A stretch of 45,796 bases of DNA from an uncultured Bacilli bacterium. GTDB lineage: Bacteria; Bacillota_I; Bacilli_A; RF39; UBA660. Of the stretch, positions 17,601 through 24,870 are shown in pieces. Every line of letters starts with the position of its first letter. The stretch's first letter is position 1. The position numbers were made by a program, and so were the translations under genes. A model generated the notes under the pieces. It worked only from the letters and a program-made list of their open reading frames with translations. It was not told where the DNA came from and made no database searches. The stretch covers positions 1 through 45,796 of the forward strand of contig CANRPT010000006.1 of the NCBI GenBank assembly GCA_947632565.1, read 5' to 3'.

Positions 17601-17934
17601 TCTTTCTAATGTCGAGTATGGAGCGAATCAAATTAGTTCTATATTTTCTCAGGATCAAACGATAGGTCTTGGTGGATATCAGAATCCGTTTATTCCTAGG
17701 ATTATTTCTCAAATTAGCTCGAATATGGGCAATCAGGATACGGGGACTATGTATGTGGATAATTCTGATGTTATTGAAGCTATTAGAGATCTTGGGGATG
17801 AGTTTGAAACTATTAAGAACGCGATTGCTCAAATGAGGATTGTTATGAATAGAGATGCTTTAGTTGGTGAAATTATAGATAAAGTTGATTCTGAATTAGG
17901 GAGAATAGCAAGCATAAAGAATAGGAGGATATAA
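11674..17934 (+). CDS. Tape measure protein (2086 aa) with Cpl-7 domain
   Basis: This longest gene sets tail length; at roughly 1.5 A per residue, 2086 aa predicts a tail of about 310 nm. The N-terminus carries tape-measure features (SIDKRIVEMKFDNKEFEAGI; TSYNFTDMVNNVGKFTSVGV; LQDWKSIELANMATIDF). Residues 486-528 form a Cpl-7-like wall-binding repeat (RGDFGNGDKRIK; LTEAGYDYKQVQ). Residues about 950-1260 hold hydrophobic, possibly membrane-inserting repeats. Residues about 1430-1710 hold five copies of a 60-aa GxFGxQL repeat. The C-terminal region has the usual RSPSRVTMRSGEYFDQGFV motif. An inside-virion role in crossing wall and membrane is likely. Confidence 0.95.
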   Translation: MSSIDKRIVEMKFDNKEFEAGIQASLKSLENLRKGLDLKGATDGIKNIEKAVSGFDMSGMSKSIDSIAQHFTWVGRTIDHTLDAITNKAIYVGKQLVTSLTIDQVNVGWSKFEEKTRSVGTIMSSTGKSVDEVNTSLEKLNWFTDETSYNFTDMVNNVGKFTSVGVDLDDAVTAMEGIANAAALAGGGVGEASRAMYNFSQAMGTGKLLLQDWKSIELANMATIDFKNSLIESGLAMGTLVKQGNKYVTTTKDGTGAISSFTDANEGFRDSLSAGWITTEVMMDTFKKYGEYADEIYKITESEGITAAEAMERFSSGTVTLGERAFKAAQEARTFTDAIEATKDAVSTGWMQSFEIIFGNYEQAKVMWTDLANTLWDVFAGGAEARNDLLRETFQEAKNIVSTEDWDKIADDIPFVDTFRKAILDTAKDHGIALENMYTDEAAFYTLLEKGEITTDLLTEALNRVGGSGKDASSGLSGTTEQLEELEKVAKKVIRGDFGNGDKRIKALTEAGYDYKQVQSVVNKLLKGQTITVEDLSEAELKQIGYTEEQIKELNQLKEIAEKTGTPLNQLIDTMNRPTGRELMIESASNAFEALMKIIQSVKDAWADVFPAMTADRLYSIIERVRDFTQSLIVSNDTADKLKRVFRGVFSVFDILGQALSSTVRFFGKLLEILKPTGDWLLSTGAKVGDFWFDLSKNFRELGVFDHIADGLLKVLQTLGRKLKVVKGVIIGQLNASGLLEPIKSTWADFMNWINSKGGIVGLIDSFFNLINEWVSKLDALKIGTSIINFIKGIKDNFKGVSGLKDFIERAFKPIFDFFGSLDLKIGGSLRGGTKSVTDWVISFIKGIKDALGGIGKGIGGAFGSAKDSIVGGFGWLSDAIDSVTSFIKEKISPVLSLIKDILLLKTLSSINKFIGGLGKTFESVSDIISNASQILEDFRGILKDWAKGIEKMMSAKSRELNANAVLKVAESIVILVGALWILSKIDPDTVYDSISILAVLMGGLLLFTKSLGSGGKTEVKISGFLGLAMGVFVLVKTMQSIAKMDIKEVIKSMGEVGALLLILSKFTNLTDSTFKASNGAALLLTAISLQGFVLTMVELSNMDPGKAIGGMIALGFLLAEVGGFTRLVNKDLKFRNGAALLMIGISLQTFVLAMIELAHMKPENAVKGILGLGVLLTEVGLFTKKMGKDLKFSSGASLIAIGASMLIFGQAMKQIGSLDFGTIIKGLVGMGAALLEISIFTKSSSNMGISSGIGTAVSMASLLVLIPLFKELSKLPNMEKVGIGFGAGIAGIGIGLQALSKVGGIAGALSASGALLTISGTIGIIITVVEVVAGLVAKIKGSREFLEGAADILSLVGGAIGAFIGSIGTGIMAGVGAGLAAIGQGLSDFWNSASVFIEGAKTIKAEDMGGIGALSEAVLKLTASEFLDAVTSLIGGGEKNLETFGAQLKTLGGNLSSFSDEAKKVDQKAVEAAAAALQAITNVEVPESGGLLQALIGEKNYGNFGRQLGSLGTGLSDFMTSVQGIENFNKIKDAAGAIADLVAVEIPTTGGFIDYIVGRTDWGVFGEQLAAFGPNFAQFATDVNGVEVKGLAGAAEALGVLLSINPPTTDWGLIQIFTGTTNWGKFGTQLQQFGAGFQRFAKAMKGVTEADLDIIPTAVTTLQDLMDLDPPKQGGFFQMLVGEKDLGTFGDNIGKLGKGFGTFNTNVKEVNVVRISNLTTILERLGNFLNSLSNGVIDNVSNFITALSLIDSGNLTFEETIKSINGWQTQFADSGKALATACVKQITDTISKATTPIESIEHILNGMLTTIGNYNQRFETRGGTLISNVVYGMNKYKTNVTNAAGNLAVKALDTLNGYGEYFKSSGAYLAQGFVYGLGSKANAVVAAARSLADVANYAFNRRLQIRSPSRVTMRSGEYFDQGFVIGLQNRSKDVENASGDVAYSAIDSFTTAMTLIEGILKNSVDFQPTIRPVVDLSNVEYGANQISSIFSQDQTIGLGGYQNPFIPRIISQISSNMGNQDTGTMYVDNSDVIEAIRDLGDEFETIKNAIAQMRIVMNRDALVGEIIDKVDSELGRIASIKNRRI
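14880..15420 (+). repeat. Tandem hydrophobic repeats in tape measure
   Basis: Three clear units of about 60 aa (one more diverged copy before and one after) repeat the pattern FxNGAALLxxxISLQxFVLxM, then MxPxxAxxGxxxLGxLLxEV and GxFT. Each unit offers two hydrophobic helices, which suggests a bundle able to enter the host membrane during DNA ejection. Confidence 0.8.
15972..16800 (+). repeat. Five-fold 60-aa GxFGxQL repeat in tape measure
   Basis: Copies start near 15972, 16141, 16324, 16504 and 16696 (about 180-190 nt apart). Shared protein pattern: GG(F/L) hydrophobic IVG, then WGxFGxQLxxxG, then FxxFxxxVxGV and a helix. DNA identity between copies is low, so the repeats are old and kept at protein level. 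Confidence 0.8.
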
Positions 17935-17938
17935 AAAG

Positions 17939-18847
17939 ATGGTCTATTATGATGGAAAGTATTCTTTAACCTTTATAGATCCAGATACTCCTGATATGGA
18001 AACGGCTATTTATGGATCAGATTCTAAGTATAGAAAGAATACTTGGGTGGATTGGGGATTAATTCCGTCAAATAGGCCATCTATATCCCCTCCATCTAGA
18101 AAAACAGAAATAATTGAGATTCCTGGAATAAATGGTCAGAGAGATATTTCTATAGATTATTTTGGCCATCCAGTATTTTCGAACCGAACTGGAACTATCG
18201 AATTTATTTTAGTAAATAAAAATCTTGATTTAGAAAGAGATTATAAAAAATGGGATTATGTCTATTCGGAAATGATGAATTTTCTAAATTCTAAAAAATT
18301 ATATGTTATTTTAGATGATGAAAAAGATTTCTTTTACGAAGGATATTTTTCTGTAAATGATTTTAAATCAAGTAAACTTTATTCGACGATAGTCATTGAT
18401 TATTCATTAGATCCTTATAAAAAAACTATATCAGTTTCAAACGAGCCATGGTTATGGGATCCTTTTAGTTTTGAAAATGGGGTCATTCAAGATTATATAG
18501 AAGATTTTACTCCAAATGGATCTTTTAGTATTACTAAAGACTTTTATGTATATGCAAATGCTTTCTCTGAATTAATTATAGATATAGAGAAAGCTGCAGA
18601 TAACGACAATTGGAATGATTCATCTCAAATGTTAACTGTTAAAAATGGAAATAATTCATACCCTTTTGGAAATCTTGAACAAACGACGATAAGAAAATAT
18701 GGAGAAACAATTTTTGAATGCTACATAAAAAATCAGGGAACAAATAATATTTATTCGCCTAAAAATATTTCTTTATGTAGAATTAATTTTTCTGGAAAAT
18801 TAACTAATAAAAAAGTAAAAATAAAAATTAGAGGGGGCTCTTTATAA
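17939..18847 (+). CDS. Distal tail protein (Dit-like)
   Basis: The 302-aa product starts at ATG 17939 behind AGGAGGATAT. The N-terminal domain has the Dit/siphovirus tail-component pattern: WVDWGLIPSNRPSISPPSRK, then IIEIPGINGQRDISIDYFGH, GTIEFILVNKNL and the ribbon-forming LDDEKDFFYEGYFSVNDFK. Dit forms the ring at the tail tip to which the baseplate attaches. Gene order (tape measure, Dit, Tal) supports it. Codons here are strongly A/T-ending, with many TTA and AGA, unlike the capsid and tube genes. Confidence 0.85.
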   Translation: MVYYDGKYSLTFIDPDTPDMETAIYGSDSKYRKNTWVDWGLIPSNRPSISPPSRKTEIIEIPGINGQRDISIDYFGHPVFSNRTGTIEFILVNKNLDLERDYKKWDYVYSEMMNFLNSKKLYVILDDEKDFFYEGYFSVNDFKSSKLYSTIVIDYSLDPYKKTISVSNEPWLWDPFSFENGVIQDYIEDFTPNGSFSITKDFYVYANAFSELIIDIEKAADNDNWNDSSQMLTVKNGNNSYPFGNLEQTTIRKYGETIFECYIKNQGTNNIYSPKNISLCRINFSGKLTNKKVKIKIRGGSL

Positions 18848-18849
18848 TT

Positions 18850-20271
18850 ATGAGTATTTATATTTCAGGCCAATATGCTGATTATAATGACAATTACTCA
18901 TGTGTAATTTATGACACAGATACTAAAATAAGGCCTTCAATGGTTTTTTATTTAAAATTAACAATGGAAATAGATCAACCAGGAACTTTGGAAATGACCT
19001 TAGCTAAAGAGCATCCTTTTAATAAAATGGACTACAAAAAGAAAAGGGTCGTTAGAGTTTTTAATAATGGAGATGAAATTTGGAGAGGATATCCTGTAAA
19101 AACAGAAACAGATTTTTATGGAAATAAAATTATTTTATGTGATGGATGTTTAGCCTGTTTAAAGAATATAATTACAGAATATCCAGAGTATATAACATAC
19201 AGAGGAGAAAACGCAGACTTGATGTTTGACTATTATAGAGTAACAGATCTTATTAAATATGCGTTTTCTCATATTTTTAAAGGAGATGATTATTCTAATA
19301 AAATTGCTCCTTTTGATATTAATTACTTTTGTGGAGATGTTCATAAAGATTATGTAGGCGATAAAGATTCAGTTTGGGTTAATCCTTTTGGTGAAGAAGA
19401 TAATAGATACACAACTTTAGACGAGTTTTTAAGACATCGATTAACAGACCAATATGGAGGATATCTTATTTATGATTTTAGCCCTCCTGGAGTAATCTTG
19501 GAGCCAGATCCAATTCCTCCAAGTGAAGCATGGCATATTGGTTATCTATCCTCTTCTAATGATTATGAGTCTTTATATTATGATGATGGTAAAAGTTGGT
19601 ATAATAGTTATAAATGTTGTTTCTTTAAAACTTTGGATGAACTTAGAGAAGCAATCCGAAGAGGGCATGTCAAGGTTTTAGAAAAAGGAAAAAATATTAT
19701 TGATTTTAAGAAAAGTGTTGACATCTCAGAAATATTTACTGGGGTTTTTCCAATTGGTGAAGATGGCATACTTATAAATGGAAGGAATGTTCTCGATTGG
19801 AATTTCCCTTTTCAAACGATATCTGAAAACGTTGTTATAGACGAAGAAGCGGCAAAAGTTTTAGGACAGATTATTAAAATTCAAAATTTTAGTGATATAA
19901 AAGATAAGACTCTTCTTAAAGACACAGCATCTGCTTATTTAAAAAATAATCTATTTAAAAATATAAATCTAGAAATTTCTTTTTTTGATGATGCTATTCT
20001 ATCAAATGATGGCCATTTTACAATTCCTGGAAATTCAGTATGTTATAAATATGGCGATGAACTAAGTGGAAATTTCATTTATAATATAATTTGTCATTCT
20101 GTTGAAATTGATTTCCTTAATCCATCAAAAAGTGTTTGGAAAACTTTCGTTGATAGTGAAAAGCTTTCAAATAAATATGATGACTCTAATAAATCTAAAG
20201 GGATATATTATATGAACTCTGTTTCTTATGAAGTTGAGTATGACTCTAACAAAGACGAAGAAATTACTTAA
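18850..20271 (+). CDS. Tail-associated protein (Tal, gp37-like hub)
   Basis: The 473-aa product follows Dit by 2 nt. It has the fold pattern of the tail-hub proteins: LTMEIDQPGTLEMTLAKEHP, NGDEIWRGYPVKTETDFYGN, ILCDGCLACLKNI and, later, KSVDISEIFTGVFPIGEDGI, as in the ReqiPepy6 gp37-like/prophage tail endopeptidase families. No C-terminal enzymatic extension is evident; the protein ends soon after the hub domains (SVEIDFLNPSKSVWKTFVDS). It closes the tail tip and opens for DNA passage. Codon use is very AT-rich. Confidence 0.82.
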   Translation: MSIYISGQYADYNDNYSCVIYDTDTKIRPSMVFYLKLTMEIDQPGTLEMTLAKEHPFNKMDYKKKRVVRVFNNGDEIWRGYPVKTETDFYGNKIILCDGCLACLKNIITEYPEYITYRGENADLMFDYYRVTDLIKYAFSHIFKGDDYSNKIAPFDINYFCGDVHKDYVGDKDSVWVNPFGEEDNRYTTLDEFLRHRLTDQYGGYLIYDFSPPGVILEPDPIPPSEAWHIGYLSSSNDYESLYYDDGKSWYNSYKCCFFKTLDELREAIRRGHVKVLEKGKNIIDFKKSVDISEIFTGVFPIGEDGILINGRNVLDWNFPFQTISENVVIDEEAAKVLGQIIKIQNFSDIKDKTLLKDTASAYLKNNLFKNINLEISFFDDAILSNDGHFTIPGNSVCYKYGDELSGNFIYNIICHSVEIDFLNPSKSVWKTFVDSEKLSNKYDDSNKSKGIYYMNSVSYEVEYDSNKDEEIT

Positions 20272-20291
20272 TAAAAGGAGGTAAACTTATA

Positions 20292-22016
20292 ATGGCAATG
20301 AGTGAAACTACATTTAAGAGCTATTTAAGTAAAATTTTATCTGCTAGATATGGCGAAGAAGTTCGTGGATCCATTCACGATTCTTTACAGGGAATGTACG
20401 ACATTGTTAAGCAGAATGTAGTTGATGTTTCCAGTGCTAATAAGAAGATTGATACTGCCATAACTAATGCTAATAAGAAAATCGATGATGCAGTAGCGAA
20501 GGCCAACACAGCTACCACGGATGCAACGACTGCTAAGAATGATGCAAATAAAGCTGCCGATCGAGCTAACTCAGCTGCAAGTGTTGTTGAAAGTTTGGAA
20601 GTTGGAAATATTGATCTTGGGTCGATTGCCACAAAAGACTATGTGGACGAGTCCAATCGTGGTGGAATAAATCTTCTTCCTGATACGAACGTTGGGTCAC
20701 TTTGGGGAGTAAATGGTGCTGGAGAGAGACTTTTTTCTTCTTCTAATATTACAACTGCACAATTGGAAAATGTATTTGTAAAATTAAATGATCCACCGGT
20801 TAATGGAGTTATTTGGGGAATTGAAGGCACTCTTAAAGAAAAACTTACTGGAAGTAAAATGCTTCGTTGGTATAGAGAAAATCGAATCTTTCTTAAAGAT
20901 GGAGAAACTTATACAATGAGTTGTTGGGCTCGTGCAATGAGCGGAAATCCAAATTTAAGAATGGAATATGGTAGTAATAAATATATTTCTCACGATTTTA
21001 CTATAACTTCAAAAGAATGGGACCATTATTCGTGGACATTTGTATATTCGCCCTCATCTGTTAATGATACAGAAGAAGCAGGGACTTTTATTTATTTTGG
21101 ATTATCAGCCGTATCATCCACTAATGTTGGTTCTAAACTACAGTATTGTGGTATGAAATTAGAGGTCGGTGATAAAGCAACAAATTGGTGTTTGGCTCCA
21201 GAAGATATGGAAATTGAAATAGGGTCAACAAATCTTGTTCTTAAATCAGATAATGAACAAAATAAGGTTACATCGGGAACTGGATCGTCTATGGGGCATA
21301 GTTGGGACTTAACGAAATATGGAGAAGAAGTCCTAAATGTTGTCGGGAGAAAAATATGTATTTCCTATGATGCTCGTGCTGAAGTTGCAGGGCAAGAAAT
21401 TCTTGTTAATTTAAGAGTTGGAACTGGAACATCCGATATGGCATCCCCAGGATCTTCTGAATTATTTCATCCCTTAACAACGGAGTATAAACGCTATCAA
21501 TATGTAACTCGTATTATTGCCGCTGGAACAAAAAGAGTTTGGTGGGTGTCTAGAACCGCGCCAAGTGGCCAAACTGGAAATGTATATGTTCGTAATGTTA
21601 AAGTTGAACTTGGTAATTATCCAACGTGCTATTCTTTAGCCCAAGAAGATACCCAATATCAGCCTGGCGACAAAATTGAAATCACTGGAGAAGGAGAAGA
21701 TTATATTGTTTTGATCGGATATATTACAAGTAGCAGCACGGTTATTAATTGCACATTCCCCCTTTCAAAGCCGATTTCTAAAGCAGTAAAGAGCGTTACA
21801 ATTTCAGAGGCAGAAGTTGTTGGGCGACAAAATGGGAAATATATTATTGGTGAGTCGACAACTACAGAGAAAATATCGACCCCAAAGGGCTACTTAGTTG
21901 GGGCAAATCATGATAGTTTACGTCTAAAGTTAACTCTTTCCGAAGCTCCACAGGAAGCCGTCAATAATGATCTATTAGCCCTTAAACTTTGTAAGTTTAC
22001 AATGACATTTAATTAA
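20292..22016 (+). CDS. Baseplate/receptor-binding protein with coiled coil and carbohydrate-binding-like domains
   Basis: The 574-aa product starts at ATG 20292 after AAAAGGAGG; ATG 20298 is an alternative. Residues 1-40 (FKSYLSKILSARYGEEVRGS) are the docking segment common to Bacillota tail fibres and BppU-like proteins. Residues 45-100 form a heptad coiled coil (ANKKIDTAITNANKKIDDAV) rich in Ala, Asp and Asn. Then come two similar jelly-roll-like modules (GGINLLPDTNVGS; GSTNLVLKSDNEQNK), each with a lamin-type/CBM strand pattern (SKMLRWYRENRIFLKDGETY; GRKICISYDARAEVAGQEIL). It is the best candidate for host recognition, probably as a trimer. Confidence 0.78.
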   Translation: MAMSETTFKSYLSKILSARYGEEVRGSIHDSLQGMYDIVKQNVVDVSSANKKIDTAITNANKKIDDAVAKANTATTDATTAKNDANKAADRANSAASVVESLEVGNIDLGSIATKDYVDESNRGGINLLPDTNVGSLWGVNGAGERLFSSSNITTAQLENVFVKLNDPPVNGVIWGIEGTLKEKLTGSKMLRWYRENRIFLKDGETYTMSCWARAMSGNPNLRMEYGSNKYISHDFTITSKEWDHYSWTFVYSPSSVNDTEEAGTFIYFGLSAVSSTNVGSKLQYCGMKLEVGDKATNWCLAPEDMEIEIGSTNLVLKSDNEQNKVTSGTGSSMGHSWDLTKYGEEVLNVVGRKICISYDARAEVAGQEILVNLRVGTGTSDMASPGSSELFHPLTTEYKRYQYVTRIIAAGTKRVWWVSRTAPSGQTGNVYVRNVKVELGNYPTCYSLAQEDTQYQPGDKIEITGEGEDYIVLIGYITSSSTVINCTFPLSKPISKAVKSVTISEAEVVGRQNGKYIIGESTTTEKISTPKGYLVGANHDSLRLKLTLSEAPQEAVNNDLLALKLCKFTMTFN

Positions 22017-22032
22017 AAAGGAGGACTAAACT

Positions 22033-22533
22033 ATGTATCAACCGAATAATCCCTATCAGAACCCAGGGGCTTCTATGCCTCAAAACCCCAACATGCCGTA
22101 CGTAAACCTTCAGCCAGGATCCCCAAATCCTTATATGAATATTTCTGGAACTGGTGTTAATACGGCGGCAAACTGGAATCTTCCTTATCCGAACAATTAT
22201 CAGAGGCCTCCCCAGATTTCTGGTCGAATGATTGGCAATATTTCTGAAGTTGTTCCCAACGAAGTTCCTATGGATGGGTCTGTTAGTTTCTTTCCGCAGA
22301 GTGATTACTCATGCATTTATGCAAAGAAGTGGAATACGGATGGTACAATTCAAACTGTTAAGTTCGTTCCCGTTGTAGAGAACGATAAACCTCAAGAAAC
22401 TTCTTTGAATGATATTCGAGAGTTCAATACAAGTCTAGCTTCAGATATTGAGAATATTTCTACTCGACTTGAGAAGATTGAAAAACTTTTAACTTCTAAG
22501 CCTACTAGAACTGTAAAGGAGGAGTCTAAGTGA
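22033..22533 (+). CDS. Pro/Asn-rich protein of unknown function
   Basis: The 166-aa product starts after AAAAGGAGG. Its first 65 residues are a low-complexity Pro/Asn/Tyr/Gly stretch (YQPNNPYQNPGASMPQNPNM). A short conserved core follows (MDGSVSFFPQSDYSCIYAKK, WNTDGTIQTVKFVPV), and the end is a coiled coil (SLASDIENISTRLEKIEKLL). I recognise the SYIYAKKWNxDGTI core from many gut phages, always near tail-end genes, but no role is known to me. A virion accessory protein is plausible. It overlaps the next gene by 4 nt. Confidence 0.7.
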   Translation: MYQPNNPYQNPGASMPQNPNMPYVNLQPGSPNPYMNISGTGVNTAANWNLPYPNNYQRPPQISGRMIGNISEVVPNEVPMDGSVSFFPQSDYSCIYAKKWNTDGTIQTVKFVPVVENDKPQETSLNDIREFNTSLASDIENISTRLEKIEKLLTSKPTRTVKEESK

Positions 22534-22739
22534 ACAATCCGCTTATGAACTTCGCAATCGCTATGATTAATAAGAATCCAGCTATTCAGAATAACCCCCA
22601 GGCTCAGGAATACATTAATATTATTCAGAACAATGATGCTACTAGGGGTGAGCAGATCGCAATGAATCTGTGTAATACTTACGGAGTAACCAAAGAGCAG
22701 GCTATTGCTCAAGCAAAGAAATATTTCGGTCTTCCGTAA
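22530..22739 (+). CDS. Small conserved phage protein, unknown function
   Basis: It starts at GTG 22530, overlapping the upstream stop, with AAAGGAGGAG upstream. The 69-aa product (NPLMNFAIAMINKNPAIQNN, then EYINIIQNNDATRGEQIAMN, LCNTYGVTKEQAIAQAKKYF) is helical with an Asn-rich hinge. The same kind of gene follows the Pro/Asn-rich gene in related gut phages as far as I recall. The pair is probably translated together. No function is known. Confidence 0.75.
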   Translation: MNNPLMNFAIAMINKNPAIQNNPQAQEYINIIQNNDATRGEQIAMNLCNTYGVTKEQAIAQAKKYFGLP

Positions 22740-22837
22740 GTACAAGTTTTGTGCATTTCAGTAGAGTATAAGAGAATACGCGCGGTCTTTTATATTTTAC
22801 TGTTATGTAAATTTTTATTATTTGGAGGATTAAATTT

Positions 22838-23680
22838 ATGTTTGGTGGTTCTATGCCGAGTCTGGCTGATATCGCTGCTGTCACTGGTAACGGTAATAAC
22901 AATGACGGTTTCGGTGGTAATAATGGCTGGTGGGTACTGATCATTTTGTTCGCCCTCTTTGGCGGCTGGGGCCGTGGTGGTTATGGTAATGACAATGGTT
23001 CTAACGGGGGTGGCAACATGTCGTACGTGCCTTATCTGATGAATGGTGTTTGGAACAATGGTGCTCTTACTCGTGCGGATCTGTGCCAGGACATGAACTT
23101 CCAGGAAGTCCAGAATGGCATCCGTTCGATCGCTTCTAGCCTGCCGACTAGCTTTGCCAATCTGAACAGCACGATTTGTAATCAGCAGTATGACACTGCT
23201 CGCCTGGTCAATGGTCTTGAGAACACGATTCAGGGTGGCTTTAATGCTGCGAACGTTGTTTCTCTGCAGAATCAGAATGCTCTCCAGGCTCAGATCGCTC
23301 AGTGCTGCTGCGATGCGAAGAGTCTCTTTGCTCAGGCCGAGTACAATCGTGCGACTGATACCTGCGCTGTGACCAATGCCATCCGTGATGCTGCTCGCGA
23401 TATTATCCAGAATGATAACTGCAATTATCGGCAGCTGCATGACGAGCAGATCGCTCTCCAGATTCAGGGCTACAAGGATACCATTGCGAATCTGCGTGGC
23501 GCTCTGGATAAGTGTGATCTGGCTCAGTCTCAGTCTGCGCAGAATGCTTATCTTATTAGCCAGCTCCGTCCTCAGCCTGTTCCGGCCTTCGCGGTTCCGA
23601 ACCCGTTTGTGTACAATGGCTACAATAGTTGTGGGTGTAATCAGGGTGGCTGCTGCAATAGTAACGGCTTTAACTTCTAA
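22838..23680 (+). CDS. Gly/Asn-rich protein with one hydrophobic segment and Cys-rich end
   Basis: The 280-aa product begins with a Gly/Asn-rich stretch, then a hydrophobic segment (NGWWVLIILFALFGGWGRGG), more Gly/Asn repeats, a helical Gln/Asn/Ala-rich domain (TRADLCQDMNFQEVQNGIRS; LQAQIAQCCCDAKSLFAQAE) and a C-terminal Cys cluster (YNSCGCNQGGCCNSNGFN). This architecture is frequent in gut Bacillota phages near lysis genes. Codons are the most G/C-ending of the window, close to the capsid gene, so it should be made in quantity. A virion surface or tail-associated protein is likely. Preceded by a 98-bp gap with GGAGG before the ATG and followed by a strong terminator. Confidence 0.75.
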   Translation: MFGGSMPSLADIAAVTGNGNNNDGFGGNNGWWVLIILFALFGGWGRGGYGNDNGSNGGGNMSYVPYLMNGVWNNGALTRADLCQDMNFQEVQNGIRSIASSLPTSFANLNSTICNQQYDTARLVNGLENTIQGGFNAANVVSLQNQNALQAQIAQCCCDAKSLFAQAEYNRATDTCAVTNAIRDAARDIIQNDNCNYRQLHDEQIALQIQGYKDTIANLRGALDKCDLAQSQSAQNAYLISQLRPQPVPAFAVPNPFVYNGYNSCGCNQGGCCNSNGFNF

Positions 23681-23689
23681 GCATATTTT

Positions 23690-23724
23690 GGGGCTAGGGG
23701 ATATCTCTTAGCCCCTATATTTTT
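23690..23724 (+). terminator. Rho-independent terminator
   Basis: GGGGCTA (23690-23696) pairs with TAGCCCC (23709-23715) around a 12-nt loop, followed by TATATTTTTA. It ends the transcript of the Gly/Asn-rich gene. Confidence 0.85.
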
Positions 23725-23740
23725 ATGGAGGTGTTTGTGG

Positions 23741-24157
23741 ATGATTATTGTTTCTAATTCTACTGCTCAGACGCTTCTTCCTGGGCAGGCCCTTACGTTT
23801 GACACCGTTGTTTGGCAGTCGGGTGGGTGTAATTGCCGTCCGAATGAATATTTTCGCATGAACAGTCCCCTGATCCAGCTTCGTCCTGGCTGTTATGAAG
23901 TTACGATGAGCGGTAATATTGGCGGAACTGTTGCAGCTACTCCGGTTCAGGTTGCTATTGGTCTTGACGGATCCGCGCTCCCGACGACTACTGGCTCTCA
24001 GACCCCGGCTGCCATTACTGATTTCAACAATGTGAGTCGTAGTACTCTCATTCGCGTCCCTAACTGCACCAGCTCGTCTGTTAGTATCATTAACAATGGT
24101 ACTTCTAATGTTGTGGTTAACCCCGGCTTTACGCTTCAGGTTAAGAGGGAGGGTTAA
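23741..24157 (+). CDS. Jelly-roll (BclA/TNF-like) surface protein
   Basis: ATG 23741 is chosen because GGAGGTG at 23727-23733 is ideally spaced; the codon at 23735 is not. The 138-aa product consists of short strands: AQTLLPGQALTFDTVVWQSG, PLIQLRPGCYEVTMSGNIGG, TPVQVAIGLDGSALPTT, then STLIRVPNCTSSSVSIINNG and VVVNPGFTLQVKREG. This is the pattern of the BclA C-terminal/TNF-like jelly roll found in spore and phage surface trimers. Codon use is high-expression. A head or tail decoration or fibre tip that touches host or mucus glycans is plausible. Confidence 0.7.
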   Translation: MIIVSNSTAQTLLPGQALTFDTVVWQSGGCNCRPNEYFRMNSPLIQLRPGCYEVTMSGNIGGTVAATPVQVAIGLDGSALPTTTGSQTPAAITDFNNVSRSTLIRVPNCTSSSVSIINNGTSNVVVNPGFTLQVKREG

Positions 24158-24159
24158 TT

Positions 24160-24849
24160 ATGCATGATATGATGGCGAAAATGGAAGAGATTCGTGAACT
24201 TAAGAATACTCTTCTTGATGCGGTTAAGCTTGAAGTCTCAAAGGGTGTTCAGTGTGTAGACACCAAGGAAGCCGGCGAGGTCATTGACATGGTCAAGGAT
24301 CTTGCTGAAGCCGAGAAGTGCTGCATGGAAGCCTGCTACTATACGAAGATTGTCGAGGCCATGGATGAAACTTCTGAGGACGTTTATGGATATAACAATC
24401 GTCGCTACTCGAATGGACGCTATGCTCCTAAGGGCCGTGGTCGGATGATGGGGTATAATCCTACGATGATGCAGATGCCTTACATGATGGATTATCTTGA
24501 TGATCCCGAGGGCTTTGAGGATCGTATGGGTTATTCTGGCCAGGGCGGTAGGAGCAGCGGTTCTTACAGTGGTGGCCGTAGTGGGAATCGTTCTCAGTCT
24601 GGTAGTAGGTATGGTTACGATGCTGGTGATGGACGTTATGGTATGCCCTATCGTCAGTATCGCGATTCTCGTCGCTACTATACCGAGACGCATTCTCCTG
24701 AGGCGAAGCAGGACATGGATGCCTATGCAAGTGAGCATGTTGGTGACACTATTACTTCCATTCGTGAGATTTGGAAGGATGCTGATCCGGCAATGCGTCG
24801 TAAGCTGAAGGATGATTTTAGCAAGCTTGTAGATGAAATGAAAGTCTAA
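24160..24849 (+). CDS. Low-complexity Gly/Arg/Ser/Tyr protein
   Basis: The 229-aa product has a helical N-terminal third with paired Cys (AEAEKCCMEACYYTKIVEAM), a central Arg/Gly/Tyr/Met-rich region (YNNRRYSNGRYAPKGRGRMM; SYSGGRSGNRSQSGSRYGYD), and a helical C-terminus (TITSIREIWKDADPAMRRKL). Together with the two genes before it, it forms a highly expressed trio of abundant, probably surface proteins; this combination recurs in gut phages. Function is unknown. GAGGGAGGG lies before the ATG. Confidence 0.72.
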   Translation: MHDMMAKMEEIRELKNTLLDAVKLEVSKGVQCVDTKEAGEVIDMVKDLAEAEKCCMEACYYTKIVEAMDETSEDVYGYNNRRYSNGRYAPKGRGRMMGYNPTMMQMPYMMDYLDDPEGFEDRMGYSGQGGRSSGSYSGGRSGNRSQSGSRYGYDAGDGRYGMPYRQYRDSRRYYTETHSPEAKQDMDAYASEHVGDTITSIREIWKDADPAMRRKLKDDFSKLVDEMKV

Positions 24850-24870
24850 AGTAGGCTATATTTTACAGTC

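Noticed and set aside
24857-24870. CTATATTTTACA before the metalloprotease gene as a thirteenth promoter
   Set aside because: It resembles the right half of the dyad, but there is no -10 box at 5 nt and the ATG follows directly. A similar box at 30273 lies inside a gene.
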